A stretch of 24,022 bases of DNA from a virus, in the IMG/VR virus record IMGVR_UViG_3300042466_001294, positions 1 through 24,022 of that record; one strand, 5' to 3'. Below are positions 17,141 through 24,022 of the stretch, in pieces. The translations under genes and the position numbers were made by a program. Position 1 is the stretch's first letter. Every line of letters starts with the position of its first letter. A model generated the notes under the pieces. The model was not told the origin of the DNA and did no database searches. It saw only the letters and a list, made by a program, of their open reading frames with translations.

Positions 17141-18550
17141 ATGGTACATAAATTGGGAATATGCATTCCATATAGGGATAGAGAAACTCATTTAAAAACT
17201 CTAATTCCACATCTTACAAAGTTTCTTAATAAAAAAGATATTAAGCATTCTTTTTATATAGCACATCAAATTGATGATAAGTTATTTAATAGAGGGGCAA
17301 TGAAAAATATTGCCGCTAAACATGCATTTGAAGATGGGTGTGATTATGTAGCATTTCACGATGTAGATATGTTACCTGAAAATGAAAATTGTGATTATTC
17401 ATATCCTATCGATTATCCAACCCATATTGCAACAAAACTTTCTAAATACAAATACAAATTGAATTATGAGCAGTACTTTGGTGGGGTTGTATTATTTACA
17501 AAAGAGCAAGTAGAAAAAACCAATGGTTACTCAAATGATTATTGGGATTGGGGTATGGAAGATGATGATTTGTTTTGGAGATGTGTATATGAAGATATGA
17601 CAAATTGTGTAATATTTTCAAAATATACAAATAAAAAATATTTTGCTTTTAATGGGGATGGTTCATATATCCATATAAGGAAAGAATTGGGGTTACATTC
17701 GATTTTATCTAATTCTCACACTATTTCTATATTATGTAGTATAGATAATCAACCGGATAAATATAATCATTGGTTGGTAGGGGATGAAGCAAAATCATTT
17801 ATAGAATATCCTATTTTTAGAAGTAATAACAAAAATGGTTATGGAATTGGATTTAACAATTCTAGAGCAATATGTTCTTCTATTAGAAATTCCAATAATA
17901 ACTTTAATTATGGATGGATTAAGCGAAACTTTAATGAGTGGACTTGGGTAACCATATCAGTTGATACCAATTCTAATAATATATATTTTTATTGTAATAA
18001 CAAACTTATAAAAAATACAACCAATGGTACATTAGAAGAAAGTTATTCTAATTATGAAGGTACATTACAAAAAATAGATTCTGACTTTTATATAGGTAAA
18101 AATTCAGATAATATTACTGATATGATTGCTCCTTTTCTAAAAGGCAAAGTTGCAGAAATTAAAGTGTGGAATAAATTTTTTAAAAAAGAAGAAATTGAAG
18201 ATATTATATTAAAAAATAAAGAAACTCCATATTTTGAATTAACAAATGATAATAAAAAATTACATTACAACAATATAGTGGAAGAAAGTGCAACATTTGA
18301 TGTAATTAATAATATAATACCACATCGAAGAGAAGGGAGATTTCTCTCATTACCCCATACCGATGAAGGGTTTGTTGGTGGTAAATGGGCAAAAGGAGAA
18401 ACTACTGCACGAAATGAAAAAAGATTTTTCTTAGAAATGAAAGCAAAAAAACTAAATTACAAAGATGATGGTATAGCTCAAATTAAGTATGATTTGGTAT
18501 CAAAAGAGCAAATAGCAGACAATGCTTGGATGATAAATATAAAACTTTAA
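17141..18550 (+). CDS. GT7 beta-1,4-galactosyltransferase-like enzyme with inserted LamG domain
   Basis: A 469-residue glycosyltransferase of the beta-4-galactosyltransferase family (GT7, GT-A fold). The catalytic signatures are clear: CIPYRDRETHL (8-18) for nucleotide-sugar binding, FNRGAMKN (49-56), the metal-binding HDVDMLP (73-79), and YFGGVVLFTKEQV (112-124) followed by NGYSNDYWDWGMEDDDLFWR (128-147), which closely parallels the acceptor-site WGWGGEDDD loop of animal enzymes. Residues ~188-360 are different: a LamG/concanavalin-like sandwich with WTWVTISVD, IYFYCNNKLI, YIGK and FLKGKVAEIKVWN. The GT7 C-terminal part then resumes (RNEKRFFLEM, then DDGIAQIKYDLVS). The enzyme is cytoplasmic (no signal peptide). 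Its place beside the adhesins suggests it decorates a virion fibre or a host surface sugar. UDP-galactose as donor is a family-based guess. Confidence 0.87.
   Translation: MVHKLGICIPYRDRETHLKTLIPHLTKFLNKKDIKHSFYIAHQIDDKLFNRGAMKNIAAKHAFEDGCDYVAFHDVDMLPENENCDYSYPIDYPTHIATKLSKYKYKLNYEQYFGGVVLFTKEQVEKTNGYSNDYWDWGMEDDDLFWRCVYEDMTNCVIFSKYTNKKYFAFNGDGSYIHIRKELGLHSILSNSHTISILCSIDNQPDKYNHWLVGDEAKSFIEYPIFRSNNKNGYGIGFNNSRAICSSIRNSNNNFNYGWIKRNFNEWTWVTISVDTNSNNIYFYCNNKLIKNTTNGTLEESYSNYEGTLQKIDSDFYIGKNSDNITDMIAPFLKGKVAEIKVWNKFFKKEEIEDIILKNKETPYFELTNDNKKLHYNNIVEESATFDVINNIIPHRREGRFLSLPHTDEGFVGGKWAKGETTARNEKRFFLEMKAKKLNYKDDGIAQIKYDLVSKEQIADNAWMINIKL
17702..18220 (+). other. LamG/concanavalin-like domain inserted in GT7 fold
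   Basis: Residues ~188-360 of the glycosyltransferase. The strand pattern W-x-W-V-x-I-x-V-D, then I-Y-F-Y-x-x-N-K, then Y-I-G, then F-x-G-K-V-x-E-I-K-V-W-N and a terminal KKEEIEDI helix is typical of LamG-like sandwiches, which often bind glycans. GT7 motifs occur on both sides, so this is an insertion and not a terminal fusion. The boundaries are approximate. Confidence 0.75.
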
Positions 18551-18581
18551 TTGGAAATTTGAAAAAAATTTCGTATGTTTG
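18551..18581 (+). promoter_or_regulatory. Bacteroidetes-type promoter upstream of 1438-aa gene
   Basis: TTG at 18551-18553 is followed after exactly 20 bases by TATGTTTG at 18574-18581, matching the TTG-N19-21-TAnnTTTG pattern. The upstream box reads TTGGAAAT, identical to the one before the primase gene. Predicted transcription starts near 18586-18588, giving a leader of about 50 bases that contains a small hairpin. Confidence 0.65.
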
Positions 18582-18597
18582 ACCTAAAAAAAGACTA

Positions 18598-18614
18598 GTA
18601 CTTACTAAAAGTAC
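18598..18614 (+). other. Small leader hairpin
   Basis: GTACTT (18598-18603), a five-base loop and AAGTAC (18609-18614) form a perfect 6-bp stem between the promoter and the ATG at 18637. No run of T follows it, so it is not a convincing intrinsic terminator. It could stabilise or modulate the leader of the next gene. A TATTTATA box follows at 18626-18633, three bases before the ATG. Confidence 0.35.
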
Positions 18615-18636
18615 AATAAATAAGATATTTATACAC

Positions 18637-21600
18637 ATGAATATAAAAGAAATAGATAAACCTGAAATTAAAAAAGTAGTAGTAGTTTACGCTGGTAGAT
18701 TTCAACCCTTCCATAAGGGACACTATGCTACTTATCAGAAATTAGTTTCTAAGTTTGGCGCAAATAATGTTTACATTGGAACTTCTAATGATACATCAGG
18801 TCCTAAATCCCCATTTGATTTTAATGAAAAGAAAACTATAATGAATAAAATGTTTGGTATTTCTCCAAACAAAATAGTTCAAGTTCGTAATCCATATGCA
18901 CCTAAAGAAGTTTTAAGTGGTATGGATGGAAAGACTACTGCATATGTTGCGGCAGTTGGTGAAAAAGATGCAACTAGATTAGCAGGTAAATATTTTAAAC
19001 CATACAAAGGTAAAGCTGGATATGGTTATGATGAAATTGGTTATGTATATCCGGTGCCGGCAGAAGATAACGCTATAAGTGGAACTGATGTTCGTAATTG
19101 GTTAAGTAAAGGCGATGATAAAGCTAAACAAAAAGGATTTACGAAAGCATATCCAAAATTTGATAAAGATATATTCAATATGATAACAGGTAAATTAAAT
19201 GAAGAACTATACAAAGGTTACCCTTCAAAAGAACAAGTAAAAGATATAGAAAGGAAAAATAAAGAATTTAGAAATTCAGCTGATTCAACTTCAGATGATG
19301 AATATCTTTATGACCCAATAGCTGAAATATTAGGTAGAGTTGCAGCAGAAGATATATTTGAAGAATTTGTTAAATCATATTTTAAAGAAGAAACTGAAGC
19401 TGAAAAAATGGGATTAACCCATTTAGGTGGTGGTTATTATGGAAAAGAAGGACAACCTGCATCACATAAATCAGATAATGGTAAGATTCGTACATTAACT
19501 CCTCAAGAGGTTGATGCTGTTAAGAAAAAATCAATGGCTAAAGGTCCTTCAGATGCTCCCGTTAATGAACCCAAGCCATCTCAGCCAGGTCAACCTGTTA
19601 ACAAAGGGGCAACGGCTCAAGGTAAAGTTGATAAAGCAAAAGAAGAACCTACTGATAAAAAAACAGGTGGCGAAAAGCCAGGAGAACAAGCTCCTCCACC
19701 TGAACAAAAATTAAGTGGAGCAGAATTGAAATCCTCCGCAGAAATGAGTGATAAAGATAAAGGCGAACAAAAAGTTAAAGAAACCTTAGATAAGGCTAAA
19801 AAAGATTTATCAAAAGAAGATAATGAATCAATTGATAAAGTAAATAACCCTCAATCACAGGAAAGAAAGGGAGCTATTGGTGTACTAAAAAAAGCAGCAT
19901 CATATATAGGACATGGCATTATGCATACATTGGAGCATAATAAAGAAATGATGGTTGGAACTGGTAGAGCTATAAAATCATTAGCAACTACCGGAAAAAT
20001 GGGAAGTATTAAAGATAAAGATGGTAATAATGTTCATTGGGATAGATACACCGAAGTAGGTGAAAAAGATTTTTTTGGAAATGAGCAACCAAAGATGAAA
20101 GAAGTTCCTGTTTATAAAACAGATAGTCATGGACATGCTATTAAAGATAAAGATGGGAACAAAATACAAGATACAAATTTATTAGGAAAATTAAAAACAA
20201 AAAAAGAACCTGTATATAGAGAAGGATTATCAGCAGAAGAAAAAGAATTAGCAGAAAAGTCTTGGAAAGAGAGTCAAAGACAAAAAAATGGTGTTAAAAC
20301 TCTTGCAAAAACCACTGCATTAATTATGGGTTCAATTGCAGTTACGGGTGGTTTAATGGGTGGTGGAGCAGCTGCTATGAAAGGAGCTGGTGCTAGTGGT
20401 ATCTTAAAAGGTGCCGGAGCAAAAATAGCAGCTAAATTTGGCGGAGGCCATTTGGGTTCATATGTAATGAAAGATATTATAAAACACTCTGCGGCAGAAG
20501 CCTTAGGAGCTAATGCAATTCAAGCATCTGGCGTAGGTATTGCATTAGGAGCTGCTGGTATATTTGAAAATAAAGATGGCGAAGAGGGGTTTGATACTAA
20601 AAAATTCGTACCAAACTTTATGGAAAAAACATTAGAAATAATGCAAAACTATAAACTTTCAGATGAGCAATTAATAGAAACACTTAATCAGTATAAAAAA
20701 GAAGGAACTAAAAATCAATCTATGGCTAACGCTTCAGATTTGATGAAAGAAGATATTTCAGAATCAAAGCAACAATCTATTCAACATTTTGTAGAATTTG
20801 CAACTAAACGATTAAAATTAAAAGAAACACCAAATATTACATTAGTTGGTGGTAGAGAATTTGCTGAAGTAAAAACATCATTGGGTGGATATAATCCAGA
20901 TGATAAATCAATATATGTAGCAACCGAAGGTAGATTAACTGCTGATATTTTAAGAACACTTGCACATGAAATGGCTCATAGAAAGCAAGATGAGATGGGA
21001 TTAGTTACAAATGCAGAAACCGATGGCGCAGATGGTTCTCCAATAGAAAATAAAGCACATGCAGTAGCTGGAATCCTAATGAGAGAGTATGGTAGAATCA
21101 ACAAACAAATCTATAATGAAGATATTAATGTAGATGTTGATAAGGGTGATACTGTTTTAATGGGTAAGTTTAAAAATAAAAAAACTACCGTTAAAGATAT
21201 TGGAACTGATGACCATGGGATGCCAACAATTAATGGTAAGAAAGCAACTACATTCAGAATTCCAAGAGGAGAAGAAGAAAAATCAAATCCACAATCAGTA
21301 TTTAATGAAGTAGGCCCAAATGATTGGCACTTCAAAGCAATTATGAAAATGTGGGATACTGCTAATTCATTTAGTAGAAAAAAGATTGGAGTAGTGGTAT
21401 GTAATAATCCTAAAGCTGATAGAAATGATGTAGCTAGAACATTAAGAAACTACGGATATAAAGAAGTAACCCATGTTACCGATAAGTTGGGATTGGAAGA
21501 AAAAAAAAACCTAAATGAATTAACACAAGGTTTATTCGCAGGTAAGGTTAAAATAGGTGGACAACCGGTTGAAATTGAAGTAGAATTATTAGGAGCAGAT

Positions 21601-22953
21601 AATAAAACAAAAGAATTCATAACAAAAATAATTCACATTGATAAGAAATATCAAAGTAAATTACCTATTGGTTCGGAATTTAAAATACCAGCAAGAATAT
21701 TCAGAATGCCAGGCGGTGGTTGGCATAAAATCAAATCATCTGCATTTAAAGAATCCCTAAACGAAGGTGGAGCATACGGACACATGTCACATCCATTTGA
21801 TGATATGGATTTAACTTTTGGTGATTTGAAAAAGATTATCAAAGGAGCATTGACAGGTAATTTAGAATTGACAAGAGAAAAAACCGATGGACAAGCCCTA
21901 GCAATAAGTTGGAAGAATGGTAGATTAATTGCCGCAAGAAACAAATCACATTTACAAAACGCCGGAGTAGGGGCAATGGGTATTGAAGATGTAGCATCAA
22001 AGTTTGGTGGAAGAGGTGGATTAACCGATGCTTACAACTTTGCTATGAGAGATTTAACTGCGGCAATTAGTGGATTATCTGAAGCACAAAGAAAAAAGAT
22101 ATTTGATGAAGGCAAGTGTTTTATGAATTTGGAAGTAATATGGCCAACTTCGGTAAATGTAATTCCTTATGGACAGGCTTTATTAGTATTCCATAACACA
22201 ACTTGTTATGATGAAAAAGGTTCTGCGATTGGTGCAAATCAGGGAGCAGCAACTATGTTAGCAGGAATGATTAAGCAAGTGAACGCTGATGTTCAATCAA
22301 AGTATACAATACAAGGTCCACCTGTAACAGAACTACCTAAAAAAGAGGAGTTAAGTTCAAAACAAACAAAGTACCTTACTCAATTGCAAAAGATACAATT
22401 TCAGTTCCAATTATCCGATAAAGATGGTGTATCTGAATATCATCAAGCTTGGTGGGAAGATTTTGTAAATAAATCAAAAGTTAAATTACAAAAATTAGAA
22501 AAGGAAGCATTAGTAAGAAGATGGGCATTTGGTGATAAATCATTCCGTTTAAATACTATTGCTGATAAAGATGCTCAAAGTTGGGCAATCGAAAATGATA
22601 AAGTAAATGTAGCTAAACAACAAAAAGATAATGTTAGACAATTTGAAGAAATATTTTTGGGTGTTGGGGCAGATGTTCTTTCATTTATGGGTTCAGTATT
22701 AACTGTAAATCCAGATGCAGCTGTTCGTAATATGAAAGATAGATTAAAATCAACTGCTGAAAAAGTAAGAGGTAGTGGTGATGTATCTAAAATAGCTAAA
22801 TTAAAAATGGAATTAAGTAGATTAGCTAGTATTGGTGGTAAAGATAAAATAGTACCAAACGAAGGTATTGTATTTGTTTATAAAGGTAATACATATAAAC
22901 TAACAGGTACATTCGCACCACTAAATCAGATATTAGGTATATTTTACGAATAA
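18637..22953 (+). CDS. Multidomain polyprotein: HxGH nucleotidyltransferase, HExxH peptidase, KxDG ligase-like
   Basis: A 1438-residue chain that combines several enzymes. Residues ~14-190 are a cytidylyl/adenylyltransferase: GRFQPFHKGH (His26, His29) and ISGTDVR (147-153), like NMN adenylyltransferases. Residues ~190-400 are a charged, Pro/Lys/Glu-rich linker. A Gly/Ala-rich hydrophobic segment lies at ~555-643 (for example GGLMGGGAAAM), able to enter membranes. A metallopeptidase-like motif follows: HEMAH (777-781) with a likely third ligand Glu804 in PIENKAHAVAG. From Glu1043 (EGGAYGHMSHPF) to the end is a ligase-type nucleotidyltransferase: EKTDG with Lys1082 as the likely adenylated residue, FMNLE with Glu1166, EGIVF (1409-1413) and YKLTG with Lys1421. 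The ATG at 18637 is needed because the HxGH motif starts 19 residues in. The whole may be a virion polyprotein or an injected enzyme; this is inference. Confidence 0.85.
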   Translation: MNIKEIDKPEIKKVVVVYAGRFQPFHKGHYATYQKLVSKFGANNVYIGTSNDTSGPKSPFDFNEKKTIMNKMFGISPNKIVQVRNPYAPKEVLSGMDGKTTAYVAAVGEKDATRLAGKYFKPYKGKAGYGYDEIGYVYPVPAEDNAISGTDVRNWLSKGDDKAKQKGFTKAYPKFDKDIFNMITGKLNEELYKGYPSKEQVKDIERKNKEFRNSADSTSDDEYLYDPIAEILGRVAAEDIFEEFVKSYFKEETEAEKMGLTHLGGGYYGKEGQPASHKSDNGKIRTLTPQEVDAVKKKSMAKGPSDAPVNEPKPSQPGQPVNKGATAQGKVDKAKEEPTDKKTGGEKPGEQAPPPEQKLSGAELKSSAEMSDKDKGEQKVKETLDKAKKDLSKEDNESIDKVNNPQSQERKGAIGVLKKAASYIGHGIMHTLEHNKEMMVGTGRAIKSLATTGKMGSIKDKDGNNVHWDRYTEVGEKDFFGNEQPKMKEVPVYKTDSHGHAIKDKDGNKIQDTNLLGKLKTKKEPVYREGLSAEEKELAEKSWKESQRQKNGVKTLAKTTALIMGSIAVTGGLMGGGAAAMKGAGASGILKGAGAKIAAKFGGGHLGSYVMKDIIKHSAAEALGANAIQASGVGIALGAAGIFENKDGEEGFDTKKFVPNFMEKTLEIMQNYKLSDEQLIETLNQYKKEGTKNQSMANASDLMKEDISESKQQSIQHFVEFATKRLKLKETPNITLVGGREFAEVKTSLGGYNPDDKSIYVATEGRLTADILRTLAHEMAHRKQDEMGLVTNAETDGADGSPIENKAHAVAGILMREYGRINKQIYNEDINVDVDKGDTVLMGKFKNKKTTVKDIGTDDHGMPTINGKKATTFRIPRGEEEKSNPQSVFNEVGPNDWHFKAIMKMWDTANSFSRKKIGVVVCNNPKADRNDVARTLRNYGYKEVTHVTDKLGLEEKKNLNELTQGLFAGKVKIGGQPVEIEVELLGADNKTKEFITKIIHIDKKYQSKLPIGSEFKIPARIFRMPGGGWHKIKSSAFKESLNEGGAYGHMSHPFDDMDLTFGDLKKIIKGALTGNLELTREKTDGQALAISWKNGRLIAARNKSHLQNAGVGAMGIEDVASKFGGRGGLTDAYNFAMRDLTAAISGLSEAQRKKIFDEGKCFMNLEVIWPTSVNVIPYGQALLVFHNTTCYDEKGSAIGANQGAATMLAGMIKQVNADVQSKYTIQGPPVTELPKKEELSSKQTKYLTQLQKIQFQFQLSDKDGVSEYHQAWWEDFVNKSKVKLQKLEKEALVRRWAFGDKSFRLNTIADKDAQSWAIENDKVNVAKQQKDNVRQFEEIFLGVGADVLSFMGSVLTVNPDAAVRNMKDRLKSTAEKVRGSGDVSKIAKLKMELSRLASIGGKDKIVPNEGIVFVYKGNTYKLTGTFAPLNQILGIFYE

Positions 22954-22956
22954 AAT

Positions 22957-22976
22957 TATATATATATACATATATA
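22957..22976. repeat. Alternating AT tract in intergenic gap
   Basis: A 20-base alternating T/A run, broken only by one C at 22969, fills part of the 47-base gap after the 1438-aa gene. It can fold back on itself, but with only A-T pairs, and no T tract follows. It may be a weak stop for transcription or just an easily melted spacer. An AACAATA at 22987-22993, as found before the genes at 605 and 5738, lies just before the next ATG. Confidence 0.5.
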
Positions 22977-23000
22977 AAAGGTTATTAACAATATAGAATT

Positions 23001-23669
23001 ATGACAAAAAGAAAAAGTTTTGATGAAAAATCAAAGGGGATGCACAAATCTCGTAAACTAATTATAGATACGGTATTTGGTAGAACTGATAATAATCAAA
23101 GGGTTCATGGTTACGAAGCAGATACAGAACAAAAGAGAGAAGTTGGCGAAGTGTGGACTGATAAAGATGGTAAAGAGTGGGAGCAAAAAGAAGGATTTAA
23201 AATCAACCGTTCTAAAATGGATGATGTTAGAGAATATCTTTCTAAATTAAACACTTGTTCAGCTGAAAATTGCGAAACTATACAATATGGTAACGCAGAT
23301 AAAAAATTAATTCGTAAAACAGGATTATGTACATCTTGCTTAGCTAAATTAGAAAGTGAGTTAAGAATAGATGGAACATTTCCATTTTATGAAGATTATA
23401 AAATAAGTAGAAATCAACTAGCATATGTTAGAGATTTAAAAATGAGATTTGAAGATGCTTTAGCAGGAGTTACTAAACAATTTGAATTTGTTAATGAAGA
23501 TGGTAGCATGAGTAATTGGCAATGGGATATTGATTTAGAGAAAGTTAAAGAAGATTTACAAAAAGATATTGATGGAGCTGCCGATGCAATAGAAGCACTA
23601 TTGGAAAGGAAAGAAGCATTAGAAAATAAGTTACGAGAATTAAATCACTCAGAATTAATAAAAAACTAA
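23001..23669 (+). CDS. Zinc-ribbon and coiled-coil phage protein
   Basis: A 222-residue protein with a probable zinc ribbon, Cys86-x4-Cys91 and Cys110-x2-Cys113. It is preceded by a GEVWTDKDGKEWEQKEG strand segment (49-65) and followed by a charged helical region; residues ~178-217 (Glu/Lys/Leu repeats ending in KLRELN) should form a coiled coil. From memory, proteins that combine this VWxxxxGKxW segment with a zinc ribbon recur in marine T4-like phages as conserved unknowns, so the family is probably phage-specific. The N-terminal ~45 residues are basic. No signal peptide or membrane helix is present. The ATG at 23001 follows the A/T-rich leader AACAATATAGAATT, and the next gene begins 3 bases after the stop, which suggests co-transcription. 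A nucleic-acid-binding or regulatory role is possible; none is shown. Confidence 0.75.
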   Translation: MTKRKSFDEKSKGMHKSRKLIIDTVFGRTDNNQRVHGYEADTEQKREVGEVWTDKDGKEWEQKEGFKINRSKMDDVREYLSKLNTCSAENCETIQYGNADKKLIRKTGLCTSCLAKLESELRIDGTFPFYEDYKISRNQLAYVRDLKMRFEDALAGVTKQFEFVNEDGSMSNWQWDIDLEKVKEDLQKDIDGAADAIEALLERKEALENKLRELNHSELIKN

Positions 23670-23672
23670 ATT

Positions 23673-24022
23673 ATGAAAAAATTCTTAAACATTAAGAACA
23701 TAGCAATTGCAGTATTAATCGCAATTGTTTTATTAGAATGGTTCAACCCAGGTGGAGTTATGCCAGGTAAAAAGGTAATTATAGCTGGTAAGGCGTATGA
23801 AGTTATCAAACACGAAATCGATACTGTTGATATTGTAAAGACTAAAGTAGTAACTAAGAAAGGTGAAGATATCTACCATGAAACAATTGTAGAGAAGGAA
23901 GTACTTATTCCAGCAATCATTGATACAGCTGCATTATTAAAAGATTACTATTCAAAAGTATTATACAAAGATGTATTAGTATTGCCTGATTCATTAGGAA
24001 CTGTGTCTGTAATTGATACAAT
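23673..24022 (+). CDS. Membrane-anchored protein, N-terminal part (3' partial)
   Basis: A frame opens at the ATG at 23673 and stays open to the window end: 116 complete codons. It begins with a basic MKKFLNIKN, then a hydrophobic helix of about 15 residues (IAIAVLIAIVLLEWF), so it should be anchored in the inner membrane with the rest in the periplasm (N-in). The remainder is Val/Lys/Asp-rich with a likely beta-strand and helix character (for example VDIVKTKVVTKKGEDIY) and a hint of helix near the end. Single-pass proteins of this shape include i-spanins and other lysis or envelope proteins, but no lysis partner is visible and the C-terminus lies outside the window. The product is therefore unassigned. 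It is 3 bases downstream of the zinc-ribbon gene. Confidence 0.75.
   Translation, partial: MKKFLNIKNIAIAVLIAIVLLEWFNPGGVMPGKKVIIAGKAYEVIKHEIDTVDIVKTKVVTKKGEDIYHETIVEKEVLIPAIIDTAALLKDYYSKVLYKDVLVLPDSLGTVSVIDT

Noticed and set aside
11758-18550. A diversity-generating retroelement acting on the adhesin or LamG domain
   Set aside because: No reverse transcriptase, template repeat or variable-repeat pair could be seen in the window.
18598-18614. Terminator for the glycosyltransferase gene
   Set aside because: The 6-bp hairpin lies downstream of a promoter for the next gene and is not followed by a T run; a leader hairpin is more likely.
22957-22976. Rho-independent terminator after the 1438-aa gene
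   Set aside because: The fold-back contains only A-T pairs and no T tract follows, so it lacks the features of an intrinsic terminator.
1-24022. tRNA genes, CRISPR arrays, insertion sequences or attachment sites
   Set aside because: No cloverleaf, regular spaced direct repeats, transposase, integrase or terminal inverted repeats were recognised on either strand by reading.

Overview
The window reads as a piece of a double-stranded DNA bacteriophage genome, probably a T4-like (myovirus-type) phage of a Bacteroidetes/Flavobacteriia host. The phage assignment rests on recognisable families: a T7-type endonuclease I, a zinc-finger/Toprim primase, a gp47/gp46-like Mre11-Rad50 recombination protein, a giant tail fibre ending in an S74 chaperone, and a second giant adhesin. 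The host assignment is an inference. The DNA is strongly A+T rich, no start codon has a clear Shine-Dalgarno sequence (A/T-rich leaders instead), and two intergenic regions carry the Bacteroidetes-type promoter TTG-N20-TAnnTTTG.

Layout. 1-907: the 3' end of a virion-type protein and a small unknown protein. 916-5466: a replication/recombination block, with endonuclease I, then (behind its own host-like promoter) primase overlapping by ATGA a single 1049-residue protein that fuses the Mre11 nuclease (T4 gp47 role) to the Rad50 ATPase (gp46 role). 5447-5632: a small ribbon-helix-helix-like protein on the minus strand, the only supported reverse-strand gene. 5738-18550: an adsorption block in which four genes are nearly contiguous: a 2006-aa tail fibre with a self-cleaving S74 tail, a 1640-aa beta-rich adhesin ending in a Hint (intein-like) autoprocessing domain, a 147-aa protein that looks like a catalytically dead Hint relative, and a GT7 galactosyltransferase with a LamG-type lectin-like domain inserted in its catalytic domain. 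18637-22953: behind a second host-like promoter, a 1438-aa multidomain protein with an HxGH nucleotidyltransferase, a charged linker, a Gly/Ala hydrophobic segment, an HExxH metallopeptidase-like domain and a C-terminal KxDG ligase-like domain. 23001-24022: a zinc-ribbon/coiled-coil protein and the start of a membrane-anchored protein.

How the genes may work together. Endonuclease I, primase and Mre11-Rad50 form a coherent recombination-dependent replication set. The fibre, the Hint adhesin and the glycosyltransferase look like an adsorption module whose products are matured by two different self-cleavage chemistries and perhaps by glycosylation. The 1438-aa protein could be a virion polyprotein delivering enzymes, but this is inferred only from its domain make-up. 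No tRNA, CRISPR array, insertion sequence, integrase or reverse transcriptase was seen. No stretch longer than 300 bases lacks a gene; the longest intergenic gap is 105 bases (5633-5737).
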